Shown here: positions 1 to 9,437 of the stretch, piece after piece | Numbering within the stretch: the first letter of the stretch is position 1 | Layout of the letters: every line of letters starts with the position of its first letter | NCBI RefSeq assembly: GCF_000969835.1 | Contig: NZ_KQ033912.1 | Location: 630,221-694,220, forward strand | Length of the DNA stretch: 64,000 nucleotides | Source of the DNA: Parabacteroides goldsteinii DSM 19448 = WAL 12034 | GTDB taxonomy: Bacteria > Bacteroidota > Bacteroidia > Bacteroidales > Tannerellaceae | Reading direction: 5' to 3' | Position numbers and translations under genes: made by a program | The notes under the pieces: model-generated | Database searches by the model: none | Told to the model about the DNA's origin: nothing | The model's input: only the letters and a program-made list of their open reading frames with translations

Positions 1-1027
1 GCAACTCCTGTTCCAGATACTCTTCATTGATATACTTATTATAATATGTACGCGCGATGACTTTATTTCCTTTCGCATTTACATATTCAGGTTTAATTCC
101 CCATTCTTTACGCATATCACCTTTATCGAAGCTGGCGATAAAAGCATCTGTCGGAAGATACAAGGCTGTCTGACTGCCAATCGGTGAAGATTCATTATGC
201 ATACCGCTATAGCTATCGGGAGCGGAGAACAACTGAGCCCAGATAGTTTCAGCCGTATAACATTCCGTCTTAAAGACTTTATCGAAGGTAGGCATCAAAG
301 AATACTGACCGCTGTTGATTACTTCAAGCGCTTTCTCTTTGGCTTTCGCATAATTTTCTTTCTGATTCATCGGGAAGCCGGCAGAAGTCAGATAGATACG
401 TGCCATAATCGCTTTTACGACCCATTTATTTACACGTCCCATATCCTGCGCTTCTTCCGGAAGCTTTTGTTCCGCATCCAGAATATCGTCAAAAATAAAC
501 TTATAGATATCAGCCTGCGGCGTACGGTCTATTGCCACGTCGGCATCACTGGTCACGACTTTATCCCGCAAAGGGACATCTCCAAAGAACTGGACCAATG
601 TAAAATAAGACCAGGCACGCAAACATTTCGCCTCACCGATAATACGATTCTTGGTTTCGGCAGTAAAATCCTTATCTTCTATCGACTCCAATATCATATT
701 CGCATTCTTTATCGTACTGTATGGGCCGGACCAGGCATTTCTAAAGGCATAAAAACCATATCCCGGATTATTTGCCCAGATATCCCCGACCTGTTCAGCC
801 GATTCAGGCTTATCATTATAGTCGGCAAAAACTTCCGTCAGATTCAGATTTTGTCCCTGAGGATATAACCCTTTCAAAGCTCCGTCAAAATCTTCCACCG
901 TTTGATAGAAGGAAGAGGGAGAAATAAATGTTTTCGGGTCTTCTTCCAGCCAATCGGAGCAAGAAGCAGACAGAATAACCGGTACAGCCAGCAATATATT
1001 TTTAATCAGTGTTTTCATTCTTTTCAT
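1..1027 (-). CDS. SusD/RagB-family nutrient-binding outer-membrane lipoprotein (3' end cut off)
   Basis: Surface lipoprotein that binds glycan or other nutrient and caps its SusC partner. The frame starts at 1027 (MKRMKTLIKN; a second ATG lies at 1018) and runs off the left edge, so about 342 residues of a usual 500-600 are present. The N-terminus is a lipoprotein signal ending in SASCSDWLEEDP, typical of SusD. It is followed by the family pattern SPSSFYQTVEDFDGAL and the TPR-like segment RIIGEAKCLRAWSYFTLVQFFGDVPL. The start lies 5 bp after the SusC stop, so it is the second gene of a susCD operon under the ECF sigma/FecR pair upstream. The ligand cannot be told from the sequence. Confidence 0.93.
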   Translation of the reverse strand, partial: MKRMKTLIKNILLAVPVILSASCSDWLEEDPKTFISPSSFYQTVEDFDGALKGLYPQGQNLNLTEVFADYNDKPESAEQVGDIWANNPGYGFYAFRNAWSGPYSTIKNANMILESIEDKDFTAETKNRIIGEAKCLRAWSYFTLVQFFGDVPLRDKVVTSDADVAIDRTPQADIYKFIFDDILDAEQKLPEEAQDMGRVNKWVVKAIMARIYLTSAGFPMNQKENYAKAKEKALEVINSGQYSLMPTFDKVFKTECYTAETIWAQLFSAPDSYSGMHNESSPIGSQTALYLPTDAFIASFDKGDMRKEWGIKPEYVNAKGNKVIARTYYNKYINEEYLEQEL

Positions 1028-1032
1028 ACGTA

Positions 1033-4000
1033 TTAAAATTTAACCTGTAAACCCAAAGTAAATGATTTCGCAGACGGGTAAACCCCTCTGTCCCATCCGT
1101 TCACGGCAGAAGACGTCCAGGATGCTTCCGGGTCATAATGAGAATAGCTTGTAATCGTAATCAGATTCTGTCCGCTCAGATAAACCGAGATATTAGGTTT
1201 ACGGGAACCTGCGAACCATTGAGACGGCAACGTATAAGCCAGTTTGATATCTTTGAATCGCAGATACGAACCGTTTTCCACCCAAACCGAACTCGGGTCA
1301 CCGAAGGCCAGATAATCCTTGGTCGCAACAGAAGCACGTGCATATTTGGCATTCGGATTTTCAGGAGTCCAATGGTTTTCCCAAACATCTTTGCGGATAT
1401 TCCATGTGCCACCGATATTAGTGATACTTTTATTAAATTCATTAACGATATCACCACCAACACTACCTATTAACAGGAATGATAACTCGAAGTTATTCCA
1501 ATTGATAATATTCGTCAGACCGAAAGTAAACTTAGGCTGCGTATTTGCAATAATCGTTTTATCACCTGTTGTAATACCAGCTTTCCCGTCCGTGTCTTTA
1601 TACCGGTAATCACCTGCTTTCTTGGTTGCTTCGCCATTCAAACGAGCTTCTTCATCCGTCTGATAAATACCTTCTATTTCGTAGCCATACAATTGGAACG
1701 GAGCTTTACCGACAAACAGAGGGAACCAGTTTCCGCCACCGATAGGAGCATCTATCCGCTGAATCTTATTTCCATACACATCCGAACCCAAATCTTTCAC
1801 GATTGATCTATTGGATGTAATATTCAAATTAGTCGTCCAGTTCACTTTTCCTTTCATATTGATTGTATTGATAGATATTTCAAAACCTTTATTATCAATA
1901 CGTCCTAAGTTTCTCAGCATAGAAGAATATCCGGAAGACGGGGGAAGAGTCGCATTATACAGCAAGTCACGCGTTTGTTTCCAATAATAGTCAAAACCGA
2001 TATTCAGGCGGTTGGAAAAGAATCCGAAGTCGACACCTATATCCGTTTGTGTAGTTGTTTCCCATTTCAAGTCGTCGTTTGCCATGGAGGACAAACCGAA
2101 ACCAATATCTTTTCCATCACCGAAAATAGGACCGGAAGTTCCCAGACGGGCGAAAGTCTGATACGGGCTAATAGATTGATTACCGGTCTGTCCGATACTG
2201 GCACGCAGTTTCAGATTGCTCAGCCAATCAATATCTTGCATAAAATTCTCTTCCGACAAACGCCAGGCCAATGCGGCGGAAGGGAAGAAAGCGAATTTAT
2301 GGTTCTTACTGAATTTAGACGAACCGTCATATCGTGCGGTGACAGTCAACAGATATCTTTCCATCAGGTTATAATTGGCACGTCCCAGGAAAGAAGCCAT
2401 CCGGTAATCGCTGTAACCGGAAGACGGAGTTCCGGGTGTAGAGGCTACTCCCAAATTATTCGTTTCATAGACATCGCGCAGAAATCCTGTACCTGAGCCG
2501 CCCAAATCATTATACTGATAGGTCTGGAAAGTAACACCACCCATCAGGTTCAATGCATGATTCTTATTGAACCGCTTGTCGTAGGTCAAAATATTCTCAT
2601 TAATAATAGTATAATAATTAGATTTTGACTTAGATGCATCACCATCCAATTTACCTCCGGCAGACAAACCAATCGGAATGTACCGATCGGAACTACCCGC
2701 ATTGACTTCAGCACCGGCATTCACCCGGAAAGTCAATCCGTCGATAATCTCATAGATAAGCGACATATTCGCCAGTAAGCGGGAATTAACGGTTTTATTC
2801 TTATACAATTCAGCCATACCGACAGGGTTTGTTCCTCCCCAGGGAGTTCCCGAGAAATTGGTGTACTTGCCATCGGCATCTCTTATTTCCTGTATCGGAG
2901 CCATGACCATTGCCGTATAAGCAATCGCTCCCCAGCCATCCGCATTACTGTTCGCTGTATTCTGAGTTCCGTATGAATAAGCAATACTGGCATTCAACGA
3001 CAAATTTCTCGCCAGCTTCTGGTCGCCATTAATACGCAATGCAAAACGGTTATAATCAGAACCTTTGATAATACCTTCCTGGTTCATATAGTTCAGAGAG
3101 GAGTACAACTTCGTTTTATCCGTACCGCCCGAAACAGATACCTGATGACTATGCGTCAAGGCAGTCTGATAAGCCAGATCCTGCCAGTCATTGTTCGGCA
3201 GCAGAGCTGCTTGCTCCGGTGTGATGGCAATACCGTTCCCGTCATTCTGGGAAACTTCATTTACCATGGCGATATAATCATCTTTTCCCAGTAAGTCCAG
3301 TTTCTTTCTTAAAGAAGAAACACCGACATATCCATTATATTCAAGGACCGTATCGCCGGTACGTCCTCTTTTCGTCGTAATCATAACGACACCGTTTGCA
3401 CCACGTGAACCGTAGATAGCCGTAGAAGATGCATCTTTCAATACTTCCATCGACAGAATGTCTTCCGGATTAATATCCGAATTCATCTTTTCTACCGGCA
3501 TACCGTCAATGACATAAAGCGGTTCGTTACCACCTGCCAGGGAGTTACTTCCACGGACACGAATCATCATTGATTCACCTGGCTGACCGGTTCTGGCATT
3601 AACCTGCACACCGGCTATTTGTCCCTGCAACGCACGGTCGGCACTGGTTATACCCACCTGGCTCACGTCCTTCATCTGCACGGAACCGACAGCTCCCGTC
3701 AGGTCGCTCTTCTTTACCGTACCATAACCGATAACCACAACCTCATCCAAGGCTTCGGAATCCTCGCGAAGTGAAACATTTACGACATCTCCGCTTCCAA
3801 CCTTTACTTCCTGGGTGTTGTAACCGATATAAGATATCTGCAACACACCACCTTCCGGGACTTCCAGACTATACCGTCCGTTCATATCCGTAACTGTCCC
3901 GTTCGTTGTTCCCTTTACGACTACATTCGCACCAATAACGGGTTCACCGGTTTCATCCTTCACAACTCCTGATATCTTTTTCGTTGAAGAAACAGTACGG

Positions 4001-4335
4001 GCTTGCTTGTTGATAATAATATGTCCGTTACTGAACGTTATCGAACAACCGGAACCTTCCAGCAACTGTTCCATAACCTCTTTCACATTACTGTTCTTCG
4101 GTAACTTTGTCAGGACGCGGGAATCGTTCACTTCCTGCGTGTTATAATCGACAAACAGTTTGGTCTGTTGCTCGATTTGTTTGAAGGCTGTCTTCAGTGT
4201 TACATTGCTTCCGGTCAGGCGCACTTGTTGATGTTGCGCATAAGAAAACAAATTGATGGAAGATAAAGCTGTAATAAACAACAGCCTGGATACACTTTTT
4301 CCGTTATTTATACGTATTAGATTAGTTAATTTCAT
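1033..4335 (-). CDS. SusC/RagA-family TonB-dependent transporter with STN signalling domain
   Basis: Outer-membrane importer for a nutrient bound by the SusD encoded next. I take the ATG at 4335 (MKLTNLIRIN), which gives a signal peptide ending near SYAQ; an in-frame ATG at 4374 would only add an untypical leader. Domains in order: STN (about residues 30-95, QVRLTGSNVTLKTAFKQIEQ), carboxypeptidase-regulatory-like fold (SGVVKDETGEPVIGANV), TonB-box region DEVVVIGYGTVKKSDLTG, plug (YVIDGMPVEKM, DASSTAIYGSRGANGVVMI) and a long beta-barrel ending in LGLQVKF. About 1100 aa, normal for the family. The STN domain is the part known to contact a FecR anti-sigma factor, and a FecR gene sits just upstream, so this receptor probably both imports and signals. 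Confidence 0.96.
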   Translation of the reverse strand: MKLTNLIRINNGKSVSRLLFITALSSINLFSYAQHQQVRLTGSNVTLKTAFKQIEQQTKLFVDYNTQEVNDSRVLTKLPKNSNVKEVMEQLLEGSGCSITFSNGHIIINKQARTVSSTKKISGVVKDETGEPVIGANVVVKGTTNGTVTDMNGRYSLEVPEGGVLQISYIGYNTQEVKVGSGDVVNVSLREDSEALDEVVVIGYGTVKKSDLTGAVGSVQMKDVSQVGITSADRALQGQIAGVQVNARTGQPGESMMIRVRGSNSLAGGNEPLYVIDGMPVEKMNSDINPEDILSMEVLKDASSTAIYGSRGANGVVMITTKRGRTGDTVLEYNGYVGVSSLRKKLDLLGKDDYIAMVNEVSQNDGNGIAITPEQAALLPNNDWQDLAYQTALTHSHQVSVSGGTDKTKLYSSLNYMNQEGIIKGSDYNRFALRINGDQKLARNLSLNASIAYSYGTQNTANSNADGWGAIAYTAMVMAPIQEIRDADGKYTNFSGTPWGGTNPVGMAELYKNKTVNSRLLANMSLIYEIIDGLTFRVNAGAEVNAGSSDRYIPIGLSAGGKLDGDASKSKSNYYTIINENILTYDKRFNKNHALNLMGGVTFQTYQYNDLGGSGTGFLRDVYETNNLGVASTPGTPSSGYSDYRMASFLGRANYNLMERYLLTVTARYDGSSKFSKNHKFAFFPSAALAWRLSEENFMQDIDWLSNLKLRASIGQTGNQSISPYQTFARLGTSGPIFGDGKDIGFGLSSMANDDLKWETTTQTDIGVDFGFFSNRLNIGFDYYWKQTRDLLYNATLPPSSGYSSMLRNLGRIDNKGFEISINTINMKGKVNWTTNLNITSNRSIVKDLGSDVYGNKIQRIDAPIGGGNWFPLFVGKAPFQLYGYEIEGIYQTDEEARLNGEATKKAGDYRYKDTDGKAGITTGDKTIIANTQPKFTFGLTNIINWNNFELSFLLIGSVGGDIVNEFNKSITNIGGTWNIRKDVWENHWTPENPNAKYARASVATKDYLAFGDPSSVWVENGSYLRFKDIKLAYTLPSQWFAGSRKPNISVYLSGQNLITITSYSHYDPEASWTSSAVNGWDRGVYPSAKSFTLGLQVKF

Positions 4336-4493
4336 ATATTTGTACATTTGAAAATTGAATATTAATAAAACCATGACGATTTACTCGTCAATCCAATGAT
4401 GTTCAAGATTCGATTTCGAATTCCGGAAAGAGGGATTTTCGTACTTTCTGTCTTTCCGGTTTTCTTTTGTTCATATTTGTTTACTCCTATATT

Positions 4494-5483
4494 TTAGTTT
4501 ATAAATACCACCTTTCCTTTTATTTTATAATGTATACCAATCAGTTGTTGCAGAATGTTCAGCACATCTTCCAGCTTTTCATCCGGCGAGAATTTGACAT
4601 TATAATATTCTCCCGCAAACTTTTGGGAATTATAATGAATCGTCACATTGAACTTACGTTCCAAAGAGGCCATCAGACGGCTGAAAGATGTATTTTCAAA
4701 TATCAGATAGCCGTTTCTTTCCATATTATATAAGGAAGCGTCGATAGAATGGACCATCACGGTATGTTCCGAATGCGAATAAACCAACTGTTGGTCAGGC
4801 TTTAGCACAGTCGGCTGAATGTCTTCATTCCTGACGGATACCAGCACACTACCTTCCTCCAATGTTGCCATGGAACAGGAGTCGCCCGGATAAGCCTCCA
4901 CGGTAAAGACAGTACCCAACGCCTGGACATCAAGGTAAGTCGTCTTCACAATAAAGGGTTGCTCCGGATTCTTACGGACAGAGAAGGATGCTTGCCCGGT
5001 CAGGTAAACCGTTCGTGTATCGGTAAAATCTTTCGGATAAACCAACAGCGTACCGGCATCCACCCACACCTTCGAACCGTCAGGCAATACCACCTGCTCA
5101 CTTTCTCCGTAAGGGACGAATACCTGTGCCATTTCCACATGACGGACCGGTTTAAAACGGTCGGTTGCCCAATAGGTCGTTCCGGCAGTCATCATCATCA
5201 AGACAATAACGGCCGCATATTTCAACCACTGGCGATAGAATGGCACCGAACGTTCACGAACGGGGACCACGGAAAGATGCCTTTGCAAAGCCTTCCAATC
5301 ACTATGGGTAGAATCCGTCACCTCCGGCTGAGATTTCTTCCACAAATCCTGCAACATTTCTTCTTTCTCAGCTTTTGCATCGTCCGCCCTCAACCAACGC
5401 CCAAACAAGATACGTCCATATCGGGAAAAGTGCTTTCCGAAGTAGAGCTGCATGAGTTGTTTTATCTTGTTGTTCTCTTCCAT
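4494..5483 (-). CDS. FecR-family anti-sigma factor
   Basis: Inner-membrane anti-sigma factor that passes the signal from the STN-type receptor to the ECF sigma factor. The start at 5483 (MEENNKIKQL) is preferred over the in-frame ATG at 5537 because it matches usual FecR N-termini. Residues 1-80 are the cytoplasmic sigma-binding part, 86-105 are one membrane helix (WLKYAAVIVLMMMTAG), then the FecR domain (VFVPYGESEQVVLPDGSKVW, GQASFSVRKN) and a C-terminal DUF4974-like domain (FENTSFSRLMASLERKFNV). It lies between the sigma gene and susC, all on one strand, the usual order for such systems. Confidence 0.95.
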   Translation of the reverse strand: MEENNKIKQLMQLYFGKHFSRYGRILFGRWLRADDAKAEKEEMLQDLWKKSQPEVTDSTHSDWKALQRHLSVVPVRERSVPFYRQWLKYAAVIVLMMMTAGTTYWATDRFKPVRHVEMAQVFVPYGESEQVVLPDGSKVWVDAGTLLVYPKDFTDTRTVYLTGQASFSVRKNPEQPFIVKTTYLDVQALGTVFTVEAYPGDSCSMATLEEGSVLVSVRNEDIQPTVLKPDQQLVYSHSEHTVMVHSIDASLYNMERNGYLIFENTSFSRLMASLERKFNVTIHYNSQKFAGEYYNVKFSPDEKLEDVLNILQQLIGIHYKIKGKVVFIN

Positions 5484-5597
5484 AAAATATCCGTCTTTAT
5501 ATGGATGTAGGTTTATGACAACAATACACACAATCAAAAATCAACTTTTTTTGAAAATAGTTTGATTCCGGTACTAACGAATGCGATTATTGAAAGA

Positions 5598-5659
5598 GTT
5601 TCATCCTAATGAAACAGTTGTTTCTCCTAAGTGAAACATTTGTTTCATTAGGATGAAAC
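5598..5659. repeat. Array of three 18-bp dyads, period 22 bp
   Basis: Three copies of GTTTC-N8-GAAAC lie at 5598-5615, 5620-5637 and 5642-5659, each separated by 4 bp. The outer two are inverted copies of each other, giving a perfect 24-bp inverted repeat (5593-5616 with 5641-5664). It lies between the sigma-factor stop and the fecR start. It could be a set of operators on one DNA face or a processing or attenuating hairpin; there is no T-tract typical of a terminator. Confidence 0.8.
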
Positions 5660-5679
5660 TCTTTGGAAGTCGTCAGTTT

Positions 5680-6237
5680 TCAGTCCAAATAAGTAAGGAA
5701 AAAAAGATAAAGTACCTTGCGAAGAATGGCAAGGGCTGCCGTCAGATGGTTTTCTACAGTTCGTTTACTGATATTCAGACGCGTTGCGATTTCGTCGTTA
5801 GACAAACCTTGCTCACGGCTCATCTGGTAAATCAGTTTCCGCTGGGGAGACATTCGTTCGACAGTGCGGCTGATAATGCTTTGCAGTTCACGTGCAAACA
5901 TCGCTTCCTCTTCCGATTGGGAGATGGAGGCTTCCAGTAAAAACTCATTGGTATACTTTTCTGAAACGGCAAGACGGTCGAAATAATCATAAACGGTAAA
6001 GCGCGCCATCTGAAAGAGATAGGAGGAAAAAGAACGGACGTCTCTCAGTTTTTCCCGGTCTTTCCATATGGAAAGAAACAAATCCTGGGATATATCACGA
6101 CTGATTTCCTTGTCGTGCGTCAGGCCGACAAGGAAATATACCAACCTAGGTTGGTAGTCGAAAAAAAGCTGTTCAAAAGCTTTTATGTTTCCTCTTGCGA
6201 TCTCCCTCAAGATATGTTGCTCCTCTGGTAATTCCAT
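5680..6237 (-). CDS. ECF RNA polymerase sigma factor (Bacteroidetes RpoE/FecI-like)
   Basis: Extracytoplasmic-function sigma factor expected to activate the susCD genes downstream when released by FecR. The protein has 185 aa, normal for the group. Region 2 spans about residues 22-90 (FEQLFFDYQPRLVYFLVG, DISQDLFLSIWKDREKL) and region 4 about 120-172 (MSPQRKLIYQMSREQGLSNDEIATRLNISKRTVENHL), with a clear helix-turn-helix. It is first in the minus-strand order sigma-fecR-susC-susD. The spacer to fecR is unusually long and contains the three-dyad array, so sigma and fecR may not be simply co-translated. Confidence 0.95.
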   Translation of the reverse strand: MELPEEQHILREIARGNIKAFEQLFFDYQPRLVYFLVGLTHDKEISRDISQDLFLSIWKDREKLRDVRSFSSYLFQMARFTVYDYFDRLAVSEKYTNEFLLEASISQSEEEAMFARELQSIISRTVERMSPQRKLIYQMSREQGLSNDEIATRLNISKRTVENHLTAALAILRKVLYLFFLTYLD

Positions 6238-6317
6238 AACTAGTGCGAAGTAACAAAAAATATCAGAAATAAAATTATTTACTTTGATAAATTCATAGAA
6301 AACACGGGAACATAAAC

Positions 6318-6325
6318 TACCTTTG
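6318..6325 (+). promoter_or_regulatory. Putative -7 element TACCTTTG for the AAA-ATPase gene
   Basis: It matches the Bacteroidetes -7 consensus TAnnTTTG and lies 41 bp before the ATG at 6367. An AGGAG stretch at 6354-6358 could serve as ribosome binding site. I see no good -33 element at the usual distance. Confidence 0.55.
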
Positions 6326-6366
6326 TCTTATCTCGTAAGCATAAATAAAAAACAGGAGTAATTATT

Positions 6367-8094
6367 ATGGAAGTTGCAAAAAGAATCCCTTACGGCATTT
6401 CCAATTTTGTGGAAGTGGTAGAGCAGAACCAGTATTATGTGGATAAGACGATGTATTTGCCTATGCTGGAAGAGCAACCCAGTAATTTGTTTTTCATCCG
6501 GCCCCGGCGTTTTGGCAAGAGCATCTTTCTGAGTATGCTCCGGGCCTATTATGATATTGCTCAAAAAGAGAAGTTTCAAAAACGTTTCGGCAATTTGTGG
6601 ATAGGAGAGCATCCCACCCCTTTACAAGGAACATTTCAAGTACTTTATCTGGATTTCTCACGTGCCAGCGGCGGCAGTGGTTCGCTATCAGAGAACTTTG
6701 ACCGGTATTGCAGTATGGTGATGGATATGTTCGGCATGTCTTACGAGTCTTATTATTATCCGGGGTTTGCCAATGAAATGAAAGCATTGCCCGATTTTGT
6801 CAGCAAACTGAACTATTTGAATCTTCATGCACCCGAAACCGGGGCGCATCTCTATCTTATTATCGACGAATATGATAACTTCACCAATATAATACTCAAT
6901 GAGCAAGGTAATGACGTTTACCATGCTCTCACACATGCCAGCGGGTTCTATCGCGAGATTTTCAAGAAATTTAAAGGAATGTTCGAACGTATCTTCATGA
7001 CCGGCGTCAGTCCTGTTACGTTAGACGATCTTACCAGCGGCTTTAATATCGGCTGGAACATCAGCACCGAACATCAATTCAATATGATGCTAGGATTCAG
7101 TGAAGTAGACGTACGCTCTATGTTCCAGTATTATAAAGATGCAGGGCAACTGTCGGATGATGCAGATATAGAGGCAATGATTACGGAGATGAAACCGTGG
7201 TATGACAATTATTGTTTTGCAAAAGAAAGCCTGAAAAGTGACCCGAAGATGTTCAATTGCGACATGGTACTCTACTATCTCCGCAATTACATAACCTTGA
7301 AAAAATCTCCCGAACAGATGATAGACCCCAATACCCGTACGGATTATAACAAAATGAAGAAACTCATCCAGCTGGACCGTCTCGACGGTGACCGCAAAGG
7401 GGTACTGCGTAAAATCACTGATGAGGGACAAATCGTTACTAATCTGGCAATCACTTTTCCTGCAACAGAGATTGCCAATCCGGAAATCTTCCCCAGTCTG
7501 CTTTTTTATTATGGTATGCTGACTATTACCGATACCCGCGGGGGGCGTGTGGTATTAAGTATCCCCAACAACAATGTGCGCAAGCAATATTACGAATTCC
7601 TGTTAGAGGAATACCAAAATAAACGATATATCAATTTGAACCAGTTGACAGATTTGTTCGATGATATGGCCTACGACGGCCATTGGCGCGAATCTCTGGA
7701 ATTTATAGCCCATGCCTACAAAGAAAACTCGTCGGTTCGCAGTGCTATTGAAGGCGAACGCAATATCCAGGGATTTTTCACGGCTTATCTCAGTGTAAAT
7801 GCCTACTATCTGACAGCCCCGGAGATGGAGTTGAACCATGGTTATTGCGACCTGTTCCTGATGCCCGATTTGTTGCGCTATGAAGTGAAACACAGTTATA
7901 TACTTGAATTGAAATATCTTTCAGCAAAAGATTCCGGGGAAAAAGCTAAAGTTCAGTGGGAAGAAGCTGTTGAACAGATAAAACAATATGCCGCTGCACC
8001 AAAGGTACGTCAGTTGATACAGGACACAAAATTACATTGTATCATAATGCAGTTCCGTGGTTGTGAGTTGGAACGCATGGAGGAAGTCTTATAA
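6367..8094 (+). CDS. AAA-ATPase-like protein with C-terminal PD-(D/E)XK nuclease-type domain
   Basis: Member of the AAA-ATPase_like/DUF1703 family, common in multiple copies in Bacteroidales; the cellular role is not established. In 575 aa it shows the N-terminal family motif RIPYGISNFVEVV, a P-loop variant RPRRFGKS (residues 45-52), the Walker-B-like LYLIIDEYD (about 162-170) and, near the C-terminus, the nuclease-fold pattern YCDLFLMPD followed by ILELKYL (D...ExK). It stands alone, divergent from the sigma-factor operon. Some relatives are discussed as mobile-element or defence associated, but nothing nearby supports that here. Confidence 0.9.
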   Translation: MEVAKRIPYGISNFVEVVEQNQYYVDKTMYLPMLEEQPSNLFFIRPRRFGKSIFLSMLRAYYDIAQKEKFQKRFGNLWIGEHPTPLQGTFQVLYLDFSRASGGSGSLSENFDRYCSMVMDMFGMSYESYYYPGFANEMKALPDFVSKLNYLNLHAPETGAHLYLIIDEYDNFTNIILNEQGNDVYHALTHASGFYREIFKKFKGMFERIFMTGVSPVTLDDLTSGFNIGWNISTEHQFNMMLGFSEVDVRSMFQYYKDAGQLSDDADIEAMITEMKPWYDNYCFAKESLKSDPKMFNCDMVLYYLRNYITLKKSPEQMIDPNTRTDYNKMKKLIQLDRLDGDRKGVLRKITDEGQIVTNLAITFPATEIANPEIFPSLLFYYGMLTITDTRGGRVVLSIPNNNVRKQYYEFLLEEYQNKRYINLNQLTDLFDDMAYDGHWRESLEFIAHAYKENSSVRSAIEGERNIQGFFTAYLSVNAYYLTAPEMELNHGYCDLFLMPDLLRYEVKHSYILELKYLSAKDSGEKAKVQWEEAVEQIKQYAAAPKVRQLIQDTKLHCIIMQFRGCELERMEEVL

Positions 8095-8201
8095 TCCGAT
8101 CGTGTTCTTTTGTCATTCTGCTTCACCTATCAATTTTTCTGTTTATCTTTGACCCCGATCAATAGACTAAAACAAAGATAACTGACTGAACTAAGATAAA
8201 A

Positions 8202-9377
8202 ATGAAGCAATACAACTTTGACGAAGTAATTGAACGCCGCGGTACCAATTGCGTGAAATATGATGCAATAAAAGAGCGGTACGGCAACGAGAACCTTATT
8301 CCTCTCTGGGTTGCCGATATGGATTTCCGGACTCCGGACTTTATTGTCAATGCAATAAAGAAACGCTGCGAACACGAAATATTCGGTTATACTTTCGGAT
8401 CAGACTCGTATTATAATAGTATTATAGAATGGGTACATTATAAACAGAACTGGAAGATCAAACGGGAATGGCTCAGCTATATTCCGGGAATTGTCAAAGG
8501 TATCGGCTTTGTCATCCAGAGCTTTACCAAACCGGGCGATAAAGTAATCATCCAGCCACCTGTATACCATCCGTTCCGAATTGTTCCGGAAAGCATGAAA
8601 CGGGAAGTGGTCAACAACCCGCTCAAACTGGTGAACGGCGCCTATGAGATGGATTTCGAACAGCTGGAATCCGTAATAGACGAGCAGTGCAAAGTGTTGA
8701 TCCTTTGCAATCCCCACAACCCGGGCGGCATCGTATGGAAAAAAGATACACTGGTCAAGCTGGCGGATATCTGTGCAAAACACAATATACTGGTTATTTC
8801 AGACGAGATACATGCGGAAATGGCTTATCCGCAGTTTACTCATCATCCGTTTGCCACCGTATCAGAAGCTGCCGCCAATTGCAGTATTACTTTCATGGCT
8901 CCGAGCAAGACATTCAATATCGCAGGCATCGTAACCTCCTACTCCATTGTTCCCAATGAAAAGATACGGAAAGAATTTTATGAATTCCTGGAAGCCGGCG
9001 AGTTGGGCGACGGGACGATCTTTGCTTATACGGCAACCGAAGCGGCCTATACATATGGTGCCGAATGGTTACAGCAAATGCGGATGTATGTAATGGAGAA
9101 TGTCCGTTTCGTAGATGAATTCTTCAAGACGAAACTTCCAAAGATCAAAGTCTATCCACCACAGGCATCTTTCCTGGTCTGGCTGGATTGCTGCGACCTC
9201 AAACTAAGCCAGGAAGAACTGGTTCATTTATTCCAGGACAAAGCCGGTCTGCTGTTGAACGACGGAACAATGTTCGGACCCGGCGGAGAAGGATATATGC
9301 GCCTCAACGTGGGTTGTCCGCGCTCCGTATTGGATACCGCCCTGAATGCTTTGAAGAAAGCGATCGACAAGAAATAA
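8202..9377 (+). CDS. patB: MalY/PatB-type PLP-dependent C-S lyase/aminotransferase
   Basis: Fold-type I PLP enzyme, in this subfamily usually a cystathionine beta-lyase releasing homocysteine, pyruvate and ammonia. It has 391 aa, a typical length. Visible motifs are LWVADMDFRTP near residue 35, NPHNPGG (170-176), SDEIHAE (200-206) and the PLP-binding lysine in APSKTFN (K236). The gene is monocistronic, ending in a bidirectional hairpin shared with the convergent sulfatase gene. Substrate choice among cystathionine, cysteine and aromatic amino acids cannot be fixed from the sequence. Confidence 0.93.
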   Translation: MKQYNFDEVIERRGTNCVKYDAIKERYGNENLIPLWVADMDFRTPDFIVNAIKKRCEHEIFGYTFGSDSYYNSIIEWVHYKQNWKIKREWLSYIPGIVKGIGFVIQSFTKPGDKVIIQPPVYHPFRIVPESMKREVVNNPLKLVNGAYEMDFEQLESVIDEQCKVLILCNPHNPGGIVWKKDTLVKLADICAKHNILVISDEIHAEMAYPQFTHHPFATVSEAAANCSITFMAPSKTFNIAGIVTSYSIVPNEKIRKEFYEFLEAGELGDGTIFAYTATEAAYTYGAEWLQQMRMYVMENVRFVDEFFKTKLPKIKVYPPQASFLVWLDCCDLKLSQEELVHLFQDKAGLLLNDGTMFGPGGEGYMRLNVGCPRSVLDTALNALKKAIDKK

Positions 9378-9383
9378 GTATTC

Positions 9384-9436
9384 AAAAATATGTCGAAAGC
9401 CGGTTCTTTCCTGCAACCGCTTTCGACATATTTTTT
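9384..9436. terminator. Bidirectional intrinsic terminator
   Basis: Near-perfect inverted repeat with arms 9384-9405 and 9415-9436, with A-runs at one end and T-runs at the other, between convergent patB and the LTA-synthase-like gene. It can terminate both. Confidence 0.85.
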
Positions 9437-9437
9437 A

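Noticed and set aside
5593..5664. Perfect 24-bp inverted repeat as an invertible promoter
   Set aside because: The arms are only 24 bp apart, too close for the invertible promoter segments known in Bacteroidales, and the spacer is itself a third dyad unit.
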